Shown: piece by piece, positions 32,771-42,518 of the stretch | Position numbering within the stretch: the first letter of the stretch is position 1 | How the letters are laid out: each line of letters starts with the position of its first letter | DNA from: Deinococcus sp. KSM4-11 | GTDB taxonomy: Bacteria > Deinococcota > Deinococci > Deinococcales > Deinococcaceae | Assembly: GCF_004801415.1 (NCBI RefSeq) | Contig: NZ_SSNX01000005.1 | Coordinates: 186,001-250,000, forward strand | DNA: 64,000 nucleotides | Direction of reading: 5' to 3' | The notes under the pieces: model-generated | Databases searched by the model: none | Told to the model about the DNA's origin: nothing | Seen by the model: the letters and a program-made list of their open reading frames with translations, nothing else | Translations under genes and position numbers: made by a program

Positions 32771-34696
32771 TCACAGCCGGTACGTCAGGAGGCGCAGGCC
32801 CATGAACACCACGAACACCGTGCCCCCCTCGTGGGCCACTACGCCCAGCGGCAGCGGCACCTTTCCGGCCACTGCCAGGGGCGCGACGATCAGGATGATC
32901 CCGAACGCGAATGCGAGGTTGGTGATGACGGTACGCCGCGCCGCGCGGGCCAGCCGCACCGCGCCTGCGAGTTTGCCCAGGTCGTTCTGCATCAGCACGA
33001 CGTCTGCACTCTCGATGGCCACGTCGGTGCCGCTGGCCACGGCCACCCCCAGGTCGGCGCGTGCCAGGGCGGGCGCGTCGTTCACGCCGTCCCCGACCAT
33101 CGCGACCGGGCCGGGCAGTTCCCCGATGATGCGGAGCTTGTCCTCGGGGAGCAGTTCGGCGCGGAATTCGGTGAGGCCCAGGCTGGCCGCGACCGTCTGG
33201 GCGACCTCCTGCTTGTCGCCGGTGAGCATGACGGGGTGCGCGATTCCGCTGCTCCGCAGGCCCTGGATGGCCTGGGCGATCCCAGGCCGCAGCGCGTCTG
33301 CGACGCCCATGATGCCCAGCACGGCGCTGCCGCGCCCGATGATCACTGTGGAACTGCCCTCGCCGTTCAGGGTCGTGAGGGCCGCCCGCTGCCCGGCGCT
33401 CAGCACGGCGTTCTCGCGCTGCGCGAGCCGCAGGTTGCCCGCCCAGACCTTCTGACCCTGCTCGTCGACCGCCTCGATTCCGTGACCGGGAATGGCCTGC
33501 GCGTCCTGCACGTGCTCTGGCGCGGCGTGGCGCTCGCGGGCGGCCGTCACGATCGCCTGCGCGATGGGATGCTCGCTGTGCCCTTCCAGCCCGGCGGCCA
33601 GGGCAAGCGTCGCCCCCTCATCGTCCGCGACGATCTGCGTGAGGGTCATCTTGGCCTGGGTCAGGGTGCCAGTCTTGTCGAAGGCGACGGTCTGCACGCC
33701 GGCCAGTGCGTCCAGCGCCGCCGAACTCTTGAACAGCACGCCGTGCCGCGCGGCGGCGGCCATGGCGGAGAGCATCACGGCGGGCGTCGAGATCACGACC
33801 GCGCAGGGCGAGGCGACCACCATGAACGTCATCGCGCGGTACCACGCCTGATCGACGGGCAGCGTGAAGCCATACCGCAGCAGCGCATATACCAGCGGCA
33901 CGCTGAGCAGCACGATCAGCGCGTACGGGCTCTCCCAGCGCTCGGTGACGCTCTCCGTGCGGCTCTTCTGCGTCTGCGCTTCCTCCATCAGCGACACCAG
34001 CCGGGCCAGGGTGCTCTCGCCGGCGGGGCGCGTGACCTCGGCCTCGACGCTGCCGTTCAGGTTCACGGTGCCCGAGGCCAGGGCCGCGCCGGGGGCCTTG
34101 TCGATGGGCACGCTCTCGCCGGTGATGGGACTCTCGTCCACGCTGGTGGTTCCCCTTGTCACGCGGGCATCGGCGGCGATCCGCTCACCGGGTTTCACGA
34201 CCAGCACGTCGCCAATCCTGATCTCGCCCAGCTGGCACCACTTCTCCACGCCGTCCCGGCGGACGGTCGCACCTTCCGGGTTCAGGTTCATCAGGGCCTG
34301 GATGGCGCTGGACGTGCGGCCCATTGCCCAGTCCTGGAGGGTGTTGCTCAGCGAGAACAGGAACAGCAGAATCGCGCCGTCTGCCGCCTGTCCGATGCTC
34401 GCGGCCCCCAGGGCGGCCAGCACCATCAGCAGGTCCACGTCCAGTTTCTTCTCGACGAACAGCGAGTGCAGCGCCTCGCGCCCGGCGGGAATGCCGCCCG
34501 CGAGGTACGCGACGAGGTACCCGCCCCACATGACGGCGGGGACGTGCAGGAGGTATTCCCCGGCCAGACCGATCAGGAGGCCCAGCAGGGTCAGGCCGGT
34601 CAGGGTGACGGCCGCGCGGAGTTGGGGAGTCAGGACGAACCGCCTGGAGGCTGGAGCCTCGGCGCGGGGAAGGTGGGCAGGGGTGGAGGTGGTCAA
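32771..34696 (-). CDS. P1B-4-type heavy-metal exporting ATPase
   Basis: The 641-residue pump lacks an N-terminal HMA domain. The membrane metal site is SPC (residues 296-298, ASPCAVVIS) and the last helix carries HEGGT; together these define the P1B-4 group that exports Co2+, Fe2+ or Zn2+. The phosphorylation motif DKTGTLT, the TGES actuator loop and the GDGVNDAPAL hinge are all present, so it should be active. I set the start at TTG 34696, where AGGAG stands 5 nt upstream; no ATG fits well. A Fur-like inverted repeat lies just upstream (34721-34738). Confidence 0.9.
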   Translation of the reverse strand: MTTSTPAHLPRAEAPASRRFVLTPQLRAAVTLTGLTLLGLLIGLAGEYLLHVPAVMWGGYLVAYLAGGIPAGREALHSLFVEKKLDVDLLMVLAALGAASIGQAADGAILLFLFSLSNTLQDWAMGRTSSAIQALMNLNPEGATVRRDGVEKWCQLGEIRIGDVLVVKPGERIAADARVTRGTTSVDESPITGESVPIDKAPGAALASGTVNLNGSVEAEVTRPAGESTLARLVSLMEEAQTQKSRTESVTERWESPYALIVLLSVPLVYALLRYGFTLPVDQAWYRAMTFMVVASPCAVVISTPAVMLSAMAAAARHGVLFKSSAALDALAGVQTVAFDKTGTLTQAKMTLTQIVADDEGATLALAAGLEGHSEHPIAQAIVTAARERHAAPEHVQDAQAIPGHGIEAVDEQGQKVWAGNLRLAQRENAVLSAGQRAALTTLNGEGSSTVIIGRGSAVLGIMGVADALRPGIAQAIQGLRSSGIAHPVMLTGDKQEVAQTVAASLGLTEFRAELLPEDKLRIIGELPGPVAMVGDGVNDAPALARADLGVAVASGTDVAIESADVVLMQNDLGKLAGAVRLARAARRTVITNLAFAFGIILIVAPLAVAGKVPLPLGVVAHEGGTVFVVFMGLRLLTYRL

Positions 34697-34720
34697 GGGA
34701 ACTCCTGGGTGAGAAAGGAT

Positions 34721-34738
34721 ATCATTAATAGGAATGAT
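34721..34738. promoter_or_regulatory. Fur/Zur-like operator upstream of the metal ATPase
   Basis: ATCATTAATAGGAATGAT is a 6-6-6 inverted repeat; on the minus strand the region reads TGAGAATCATTCC, close to Fur-box cores. It lies 24 nt upstream of the proposed TTG start, in an AT-rich patch that should also hold the promoter. A metal-responsive repressor is inferred. Confidence 0.5.
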
Positions 34739-34862
34739 TCTCAGTAAGGAGATTCTACTCTGCCCATCCCCCGGACTCAACGCATTAACCGGAGTGGAGA
34801 AGTCGGGAATTGTGGCCCCGTGTGCGGTAGCCGGACGCAGCCCAGTTCGCATGTGCCTGTGC

Positions 34863-35078
34863 TCAGCGTGCCGACGGCAGGTAGGCCGGGCCATGCTCCC
34901 TCGCATCCCACACGGCGTCCAGATCAGGCAATGCCAGCCATTGCCCTGCAAGTGTCTCCCTAAGCGTCTGAAAGTCCGGCACGACCCCTGTGCAGACGAA
35001 GATCAGCGTCAGTCCCTTGCCAGCGCCACCTGTACCGACGGCACCTCCAGGTAAACGAGCCGCACCAACTCTGTCCGG
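34863..35078 (-). pseudogene. Probable decayed 3' fragment of a Nudix-like gene
   Basis: Directly after the CoA-transferase stop the same frame stays open to a TGA at 34863 and encodes about 71 residues, including GKGLTLIFVCTGVVPDFQTL and WLALPDLDAVWDA, which resemble the C-terminal half of Nudix hydrolases. A neighbouring frame encodes ELVRLVYLEVPS just before it, suggesting a frameshift. No start codon or Nudix box remains. From 34744 to 34862 I see no further coding signal, and the plus-strand open frame there has none of the window's codon habits. Confidence 0.35.
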
Positions 35079-35906
35079 TCAGGACTCTCGTGCTTCCACC
35101 GCCACCAGCGGCAGGTCGTTTGCCCGCGCGAGCGTCAGCCAGTGCGCGGTTGGATGCCGCGCGATGACCGACCCAGCATCGGGTCCGATGACCTCGGCCC
35201 AGCGCTGCGCGAAGCGGGCTTCCAGGGGCGCAGCGGCCACCCAGCCGTCGGCCGTGCGGTACAGGCGGTAGATGTTCTGCGCGCCCGACAGCATGCCGCC
35301 CGGCGCGGTCAGGCCCACCGTGAACGGCTGCGCGGCGAAGCGGGCGGCGTCGGCCAGCCCCACCACCCGCTCGCGCGCCGCCGATCCGCGCTCGCGGCCC
35401 AGCAGCAGCGCCAGCGCCGCCGCGTAGGCCTCGCGGCTTCCGACCATGTCGGCCAGCAGCGTGCGCGGCATGACCGGCACGGCCGGGTCAATCAGGCCCG
35501 CCTCCACCTGATACGTCAGATCATGGCCGGGTTCCTCCGGTGCACGGCGGTCGCCCACGATCAGCACGCGGCACAGGGCCGGGTAGCGGTCGTCCAGCAG
35601 GGTTCGTCCCAGCCCGAGGCGCTCCAGGGCCGACGGCCGGAACGACGTGAGCAGCAGGTCGGCGCCAGTCAGCAGGCTCAGCAGGTCCGTCGTTCCTTCG
35701 GGCGTCTTCAGGTTCAGGGGCCGCACCTCGACGCCCTGGTGCAGGTTCGCGTACCAGCCGGGAGCCATCCAGGCCAGCGGATCGCCTGCCGGGGGTTCGA
35801 TCTTCACGATCCGTGCGCCGTCATCCCGCAGACTGGCCGCCGCGACCGGGCCGGGCACGTTCAGCGCGAGGGTGACGACCGTGAAGCCTTGCAGCGGGCC
35901 GGGCAT
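35079..35906 (-). CDS. CaiB/BaiF-type (family III) CoA-transferase, short form
   Basis: The 275-residue product has the family's N-terminus (MPGPLQGFTVVTLALNVPGP; GARIVKIEPPAGDPL; LNLKTPEG) and the middle segments around ADMVGSREAYAAALALLL. It lacks the last ~100 residues of classical 390-400-residue members; short forms of this size do exist, so truncation is not certain. The catalytic Asp cannot be placed with confidence. It lies 25 nt downstream of the DinB-PDZ gene on the same strand. Confidence 0.75.
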   Translation of the reverse strand: MPGPLQGFTVVTLALNVPGPVAAASLRDDGARIVKIEPPAGDPLAWMAPGWYANLHQGVEVRPLNLKTPEGTTDLLSLLTGADLLLTSFRPSALERLGLGRTLLDDRYPALCRVLIVGDRRAPEEPGHDLTYQVEAGLIDPAVPVMPRTLLADMVGSREAYAAALALLLGRERGSAARERVVGLADAARFAAQPFTVGLTAPGGMLSGAQNIYRLYRTADGWVAAAPLEARFAQRWAEVIGPDAGSVIARHPTAHWLTLARANDLPLVAVEARES

Positions 35907-35931
35907 ACGCCCATTGTGCCCCGGCCTGCGC

Positions 35932-36717
35932 TCAGCCGGGCCGCGCCCCCCGCGTCACCGTGAGGTCGTGCACGCCACCCTCCCGCTGCACCCGGAACCG
36001 GCTGGTAACTCCCGCCGCCTGCACCAGCGGCACCTCGTCGTAGAGCGTCCCGGTCATGTCCAGACCGTCGTAGTCCAGCACCACGTCCCCCACGCGCAGG
36101 CCGGCGAGGTCGGCGGGGCCACCCTCCTGCACCACCGTACAGCGCAGCCCCACGCCGTCCGACAGGGCTTCGAAGCCCGCGCCCAGCAGTCCACGGGTGC
36201 GCAGGCGGGGAATGAACTTGTGAATCAGGCGGATCTGCCCCCGGTGGTTCAGCTCGTCCTCGAACACGTGGAACCACATGAAATGCCGGTTGCCTGTGGT
36301 GCTCCACAGCGCCAGCGGCTCGTCCAGCCAGGCGTCGTCGTGCACGGCGAACCGCCGCAGCGTCTCGGCACGCACCTCCGCGAGCTGCGTCAGGTAATGC
36401 CGCAGCGGACGACCCCGGATCGCCTCGCGGCCCCGTGTGCCCAGGTCGAGCCCCGGCAGCCAGCGTGGATCGAGGAGCGTTTCCGGATCGGCGGGGTGGT
36501 CGAACGTCGCGTGCTGGTAGTAGGCCTCCACCGCCGCGAAGTGTTCCAACAGCATGCCCGCACTGTTTCCGAACTCCGGTGGAATCAGGTCGAGTTCCTC
36601 CACGCTCAGGCCCTGCACCGCCTGCAGAGTCGTCGCGCGGGCGTACTCCATCATGCCGACCAGCCGCGCGATCATGGGGGTGAAACCGGGCCGGTTGGAG
36701 AGCAGCAGGTCGGGCAT
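35932..36717 (-). CDS. DinB-family protein fused to a PDZ-like domain
   Basis: The 261-residue product begins with a DinB/YfiT four-helix bundle (residues 1-165): helix 1 MIARLVGMMEYARATTLQAV, then LLEHFAAVEAYYQHA and FEDELNHRGQIRLI, which supply the usual three metal-binding histidines. The C-terminal ~90 residues read as a PDZ domain (GVGLRCTVVQEGGPADLAGLRVGDVVLDYDG). DinB proteins are strongly expanded in Deinococcus, often as thiol S-transferases. The fusion with PDZ is unusual. TACGCT lies 7 nt before the ATG. Confidence 0.82.
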   Translation of the reverse strand: MPDLLLSNRPGFTPMIARLVGMMEYARATTLQAVQGLSVEELDLIPPEFGNSAGMLLEHFAAVEAYYQHATFDHPADPETLLDPRWLPGLDLGTRGREAIRGRPLRHYLTQLAEVRAETLRRFAVHDDAWLDEPLALWSTTGNRHFMWFHVFEDELNHRGQIRLIHKFIPRLRTRGLLGAGFEALSDGVGLRCTVVQEGGPADLAGLRVGDVVLDYDGLDMTGTLYDEVPLVQAAGVTSRFRVQREGGVHDLTVTRGARPG

Positions 36718-36724
36718 GGAGTCA

Positions 36725-36730
36725 AGCGTA
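36725..36730 (-). promoter_or_regulatory. -10 box TACGCT for the DinB-PDZ gene
   Basis: On the minus strand TACGCT ends 7 nt before the ATG at 36717. Confidence 0.5.
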
Positions 36731-36951
36731 CTGCGGGGTCATGACGTTACCTGCCGCACTTCTGGACGTTCACGGTGGGTCGGGGTTGCAGGGGGCGAGG
36801 TGCCCTCCCGTCTGTTTTGTAATCCGATCAAACCCACCTCGGATGATGTCAATGAAGGTGAGGTGAACGGATCCTCGTCAGTGTTCTCACATCTTCCACA
36901 GGAATGCTGGAGGAGCCAAAGCGGGCGCGCCCTCTGGCACAGGAGCCGCAC

Positions 36952-38187
36952 ATGCCAAACCGAACGCCGTCCTCGCCGGGCTGGGCACTCACCCCGCCGT
37001 CCGCTGCCCTTCACGCCTTCCTGGGCACCCTGCCCACCCCGCCCCGCCTGCTTGGCCTGGGCGAACCGAGCCACGCCATCGACGCGTTCCCAGCGTGGGC
37101 CCACCGCCTGCTCCGAACGCTGGTCGAGGAACATGGCTACCTTTCCATTGCCATCGAGAGTGATGCCATTGCTGGCCTGCGGGTGAACGACCACGTCATG
37201 ACCGGCCGAGGCACCGTGGATGACGTCCTGTTTACCGGGTTCAGCCACGGCTTCGGGGCCCGGCCAGCCAACCGGGCACTGGTCGAGTGGCTGCGGGACT
37301 TCAATACGAACCGTGATCCTGCCGATCAGGTGCGGTTCTACGGCTTCGATGCCTCCACTGAGACCATGTGGGCGGCCAGCCCGCGCGCGTCCCTGCTGGC
37401 CCTCCATGGCTTCCTGGCAGCGCACCTGCCTGCGCTGCCCGCCGACGAAGCCACCATTGTCCGCCTGTGCGGAGACGACGCGCGCTGGACGAACCGGGCC
37501 GCCGCGATGGACGCCACGCAGTCCGTGGGGGCCGACGGGCACGCCCGGAGCCTGCGCTGGCTGGCCGATGACCTGCAGAGCATTCTGGAAGCGGAACTGG
37601 CCCGGCTGTCCGCGCACCCCGACGCCCTGTGGCATGCCCGCATGCACGCCCGGACGGCCCTGGGGCTGCTGCGTTATCACGCCGTGATGGCCGACGCGGC
37701 GCCCCACCGCCTGGCCCGCATGCTCACGCTGCGGGACGCGGTCATGGCCGATCACCTGCGTGCCCTGGCCGAACGTGAGGCGCCGCGCGGCCCGACCCTA
37801 GTCTTCGCCCACAACCAGCACCTGCACCGTCACCTCAACCAGTGGCGGTTCGGAGGACAGGTGCTGGACTGGTGCCCCGTCGGCGTTCGCTTGACCGAAC
37901 GGCTGGGCGACCGCTACGCCTTCATCGTCACGGCCGTCGGCGAGGGCGAGGGCCTGCCGGTGCCGGCGCCGGACACCGTGGAAGGTTGGTTGACTGGGCA
38001 GTCAACGTCGCCCCGGCTGTACGCCACGCGCGACCTGCTGCCCACCGTTCCCGAGTCCCTGAGGAGACGGACGGACACGGCCGGGAACCACGCCTATTCC
38101 CCCATGAAACCCGAACACCTCCAGCAGACGGACGGGGTGCTCTTCCTCCCCAGGGTCGGGCCGCCGATGTCCACGCCGGCAGGGTGA
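36952..38187 (+). CDS. Erythromycin-esterase family protein
   Basis: The 411-residue product has the family's two hallmark histidine regions: LLGLGEPSHAIDAF near the N-terminus and VFAHNQHLHRHL at about residue 285. EreA/EreB hydrolyse the macrolide lactone, but most chromosomal homologues have unknown substrates, so a resistance role should not be assumed. AGGAG lies 6 nt before the ATG at 36952, which decides the start. The 234-nt upstream region is AT-richer than average (TTTTGTAATCCGATCAAA near 36819) and probably holds the promoter. Confidence 0.85.
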   Translation: MPNRTPSSPGWALTPPSAALHAFLGTLPTPPRLLGLGEPSHAIDAFPAWAHRLLRTLVEEHGYLSIAIESDAIAGLRVNDHVMTGRGTVDDVLFTGFSHGFGARPANRALVEWLRDFNTNRDPADQVRFYGFDASTETMWAASPRASLLALHGFLAAHLPALPADEATIVRLCGDDARWTNRAAAMDATQSVGADGHARSLRWLADDLQSILEAELARLSAHPDALWHARMHARTALGLLRYHAVMADAAPHRLARMLTLRDAVMADHLRALAEREAPRGPTLVFAHNQHLHRHLNQWRFGGQVLDWCPVGVRLTERLGDRYAFIVTAVGEGEGLPVPAPDTVEGWLTGQSTSPRLYATRDLLPTVPESLRRRTDTAGNHAYSPMKPEHLQQTDGVLFLPRVGPPMSTPAG

Positions 38188-38266
38188 TCCGAGCGACGGC
38201 TGGCCGACAGCTTGGGCGAGTCCATCCCCCACTCCCTTCAAACCGAGTTCCGGGGTGGTTGCGATG

Positions 38267-39106
38267 TCAGCCCTTCACTTCCGCCACGAGGTTCAGCACG
38301 GCCTTCTTCAGGAATGGAGCCCCCTGACCCTCGGCCAGCAGCTCGCCGGTCGCGCCGTCCACGATGCGCGCCTGGGCCCGGGCCGCGCCGCCGCCATCGC
38401 GTTCCACGACGATCTCGATGCGCTGCCCCGGCCCCAAGGCCTGTCCGGCGTAGTTCACGCACCAGTCGGTCCAGTTCACGTTCTCCACGGGAGCCTTGTT
38501 GGCCTTCGCCTCCTGTTTCTCGTGGTAGGCGTGCGTTCTCTGATCCACGTGCGTGCGGATGACCTCGAAGCGCTCGGGGCTGCTCAGCGACTCGAAGGGC
38601 ACCTCGTCGCCGCTGTGCGGGTGATGCACCGTGGATTCCGGCGTGAGCTTCTGCACCACGTTCGCCATGATCCGCACCTCGGCCGGGTGGGCGGAGGCGT
38701 CCCAGGGCAGGTCGTCATCTGCTCCCCCGGCGGCCTCCACCAGCCGGGCGACCATGCGCCGCTGCTCGGGCTCCAGCTCGGTCAGGATCTTAGCGGCAGG
38801 TTTCAGGGCGCGGGCCTGCCGCTCACTCTGCGGGGCGATGCCCAGGGGTTCGAGCACCCGGGCGGTCTCGGCGGCGTCGATCAGGCGGCCGGCCTGCGTG
38901 CGCGTGAAGCCCCAGCGCTGTTCCAGGTACTCCTCGAAACTCTCGAAGCTGGCGCGGTACAGCTGGTTGTCGCGGATCTGGGCGAGCGCCTCGCCGGTCC
39001 GCTGGAAGTCGCGCAGGCCGTCGCGCACGGTGCGTTCCAGGGCGTCCATGCGGGCGCGCTCGTGGGGTTCCAGGGCGGTCGGGGCGGGGGAGACGTGCAT
39101 GGTCAT
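38267..39106 (-). CDS. Protein of unknown function with ParB/KorB-like helical N-terminus
   Basis: The 279-residue protein has a predicted all-helical N-terminal half: VRDGLRDFQRTGEALAQIRD followed by FEEYLEQRWGFTRTQAGRLI, a pattern seen in plasmid and phage DNA-binding proteins. The C-terminal half (about 185-279) is a mixed domain with GQRIEIVVERDGGGAARAQA. No catalytic motif is recognised. GAGG lies 9 nt before the ATG at 39106; an ATG 6 nt later is possible. It is divergent from acnA. DNA binding is an inference from helix pattern only. Confidence 0.75.
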   Translation of the reverse strand: MTMHVSPAPTALEPHERARMDALERTVRDGLRDFQRTGEALAQIRDNQLYRASFESFEEYLEQRWGFTRTQAGRLIDAAETARVLEPLGIAPQSERQARALKPAAKILTELEPEQRRMVARLVEAAGGADDDLPWDASAHPAEVRIMANVVQKLTPESTVHHPHSGDEVPFESLSSPERFEVIRTHVDQRTHAYHEKQEAKANKAPVENVNWTDWCVNYAGQALGPGQRIEIVVERDGGGAARAQARIVDGATGELLAEGQGAPFLKKAVLNLVAEVKG

Positions 39107-39243
39107 CAGGGGAAACCTCGGAGGAGTGGGATGTCGGGCGCAGGGTAGCAAACGCATCTGTTGTCCCTGGAGTGGTTACATTAAATCGGCGTCCGTGCCT
39201 GTCCCGGTAACGCCCGGCAGCACAGCGGGCAGGCTTATGATGG

Positions 39244-39260
39244 GTGGGCAAAAAGCCCAC
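39244..39260 (+). promoter_or_regulatory. Hairpin in the acnA leader
   Basis: GTGGGC and GCCCAC pair perfectly around AAAAA, 34 nt before the acnA ATG. TATGAT (39236-39241) just upstream is a possible -10, which would put the hairpin at the extreme 5' end of the mRNA, where it could protect the transcript or tune translation. Confidence 0.4.
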
Positions 39261-39294
39261 GACCCACATCCGGCGGGCAAGGAGGAGTTCCACC

Positions 39295-42006
<2,712 letters not shown>

Positions 42007-42033
42007 GCCTGAACGCTCTATACCGCAATGGAA

Positions 42034-42063
42034 AAGCCCCGCCTGGGAAACTGGGCGGGGCTT
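42034..42063 (+). terminator. Terminator of acnA
   Basis: AAGCCCCGCC and GGCGGGGCTT form a perfect 10-bp stem with a 10-nt loop, 28 nt after the acnA stop. Confidence 0.7.
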
Positions 42064-42281
42064 ATACGATGGTTGCAGGCTTGCCCGGACAGGCTCGCCG
42101 CTCCAAGACGTCAGGGATCTGAACCCTTCAGCTGGCTCTCTTCCCTCGCTGAAGCAAAGGTTACGCCGCCACAAGTTTTGCCGGGACGCCCGAAGGCAAA
42201 TGACGGGCGGTGTGCGCGACCATCATTTCGGCGATCGGGATGCCATGAGCGTCATCGATTCGGGATATTCACTCGGGGTTG

Positions 42282-42295
42282 TGTTAGGGTTCACA
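42282..42295. promoter_or_regulatory. Operator-like repeat 1 upstream of the galactanase
   Basis: TGTTAGGGTTCACA, an imperfect dyad (TGTTA/TCACA) within GTGTTAGGGTTCACAC. It matches repeat 2 at 13 of 14 positions. Confidence 0.5.
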
Positions 42296-42384
42296 CTTTG
42301 CGATCAGTGTTCGATCCTGTCCTCTCGTTGCTCTGTTCCTGCCGTGGCGAACGTGGCCGATTTTATTGTGAATGCCGCTACGAC

Positions 42385-42398
42385 TGTTAGGGTTAACA
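42385..42398. promoter_or_regulatory. Operator-like repeat 2 upstream of the galactanase
   Basis: TGTTAGGGTTAACA, a perfect 5-bp dyad (TGTTA/TAACA) with a 4-bp centre, extended to CTGTTA...TAACAG. Its centre is 103 bp from repeat 1, close to ten helical turns. Confidence 0.5.
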
Positions 42399-42518
42399 GC
42401 CCGTACGGTGGGCGGGTCGAACCATTCAATTCCATGCCGCGCCGCGCGGTGATCCTCACGCTTGTCGTCTGCCGTGCTGGTGCTCGCGCGGCGGCCTGAC
42501 CGTCCCAGGAGCTGACCC

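Larger units (their letters stand above)
42064..42518 (+). other. 455-nt intergenic region upstream of the galactanase
   Basis: No gene is supported here. The base composition is lower in G+C than the flanks, especially at 42220-42390. It contains two copies of a dyad-symmetric 14-mer (listed separately) and ends with an AGGAG site 7 nt before the galactanase ATG. The length and content suggest a regulated promoter region. Confidence 0.6.

Noticed and set aside
34734..35054. 106-codon plus-strand open frame in the gap upstream of the metal ATPase
   Set aside because: It overlaps the operator and the Nudix-like remnant, is Cys/Arg-rich and has codon use unlike its neighbours; no ribosome site or fitting -10 box.
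36836..36856. TGATGTCAATGA near 36845 as a second RDRM
   Set aside because: Only the left half matches the motif; the right half is missing, and the downstream gene is not a DNA-damage gene.
36952..38187. Macrolide resistance gene
   Set aside because: The protein is an erythromycin-esterase homologue by motif, but most chromosomal members have other or unknown substrates; nothing nearby suggests a resistance element.
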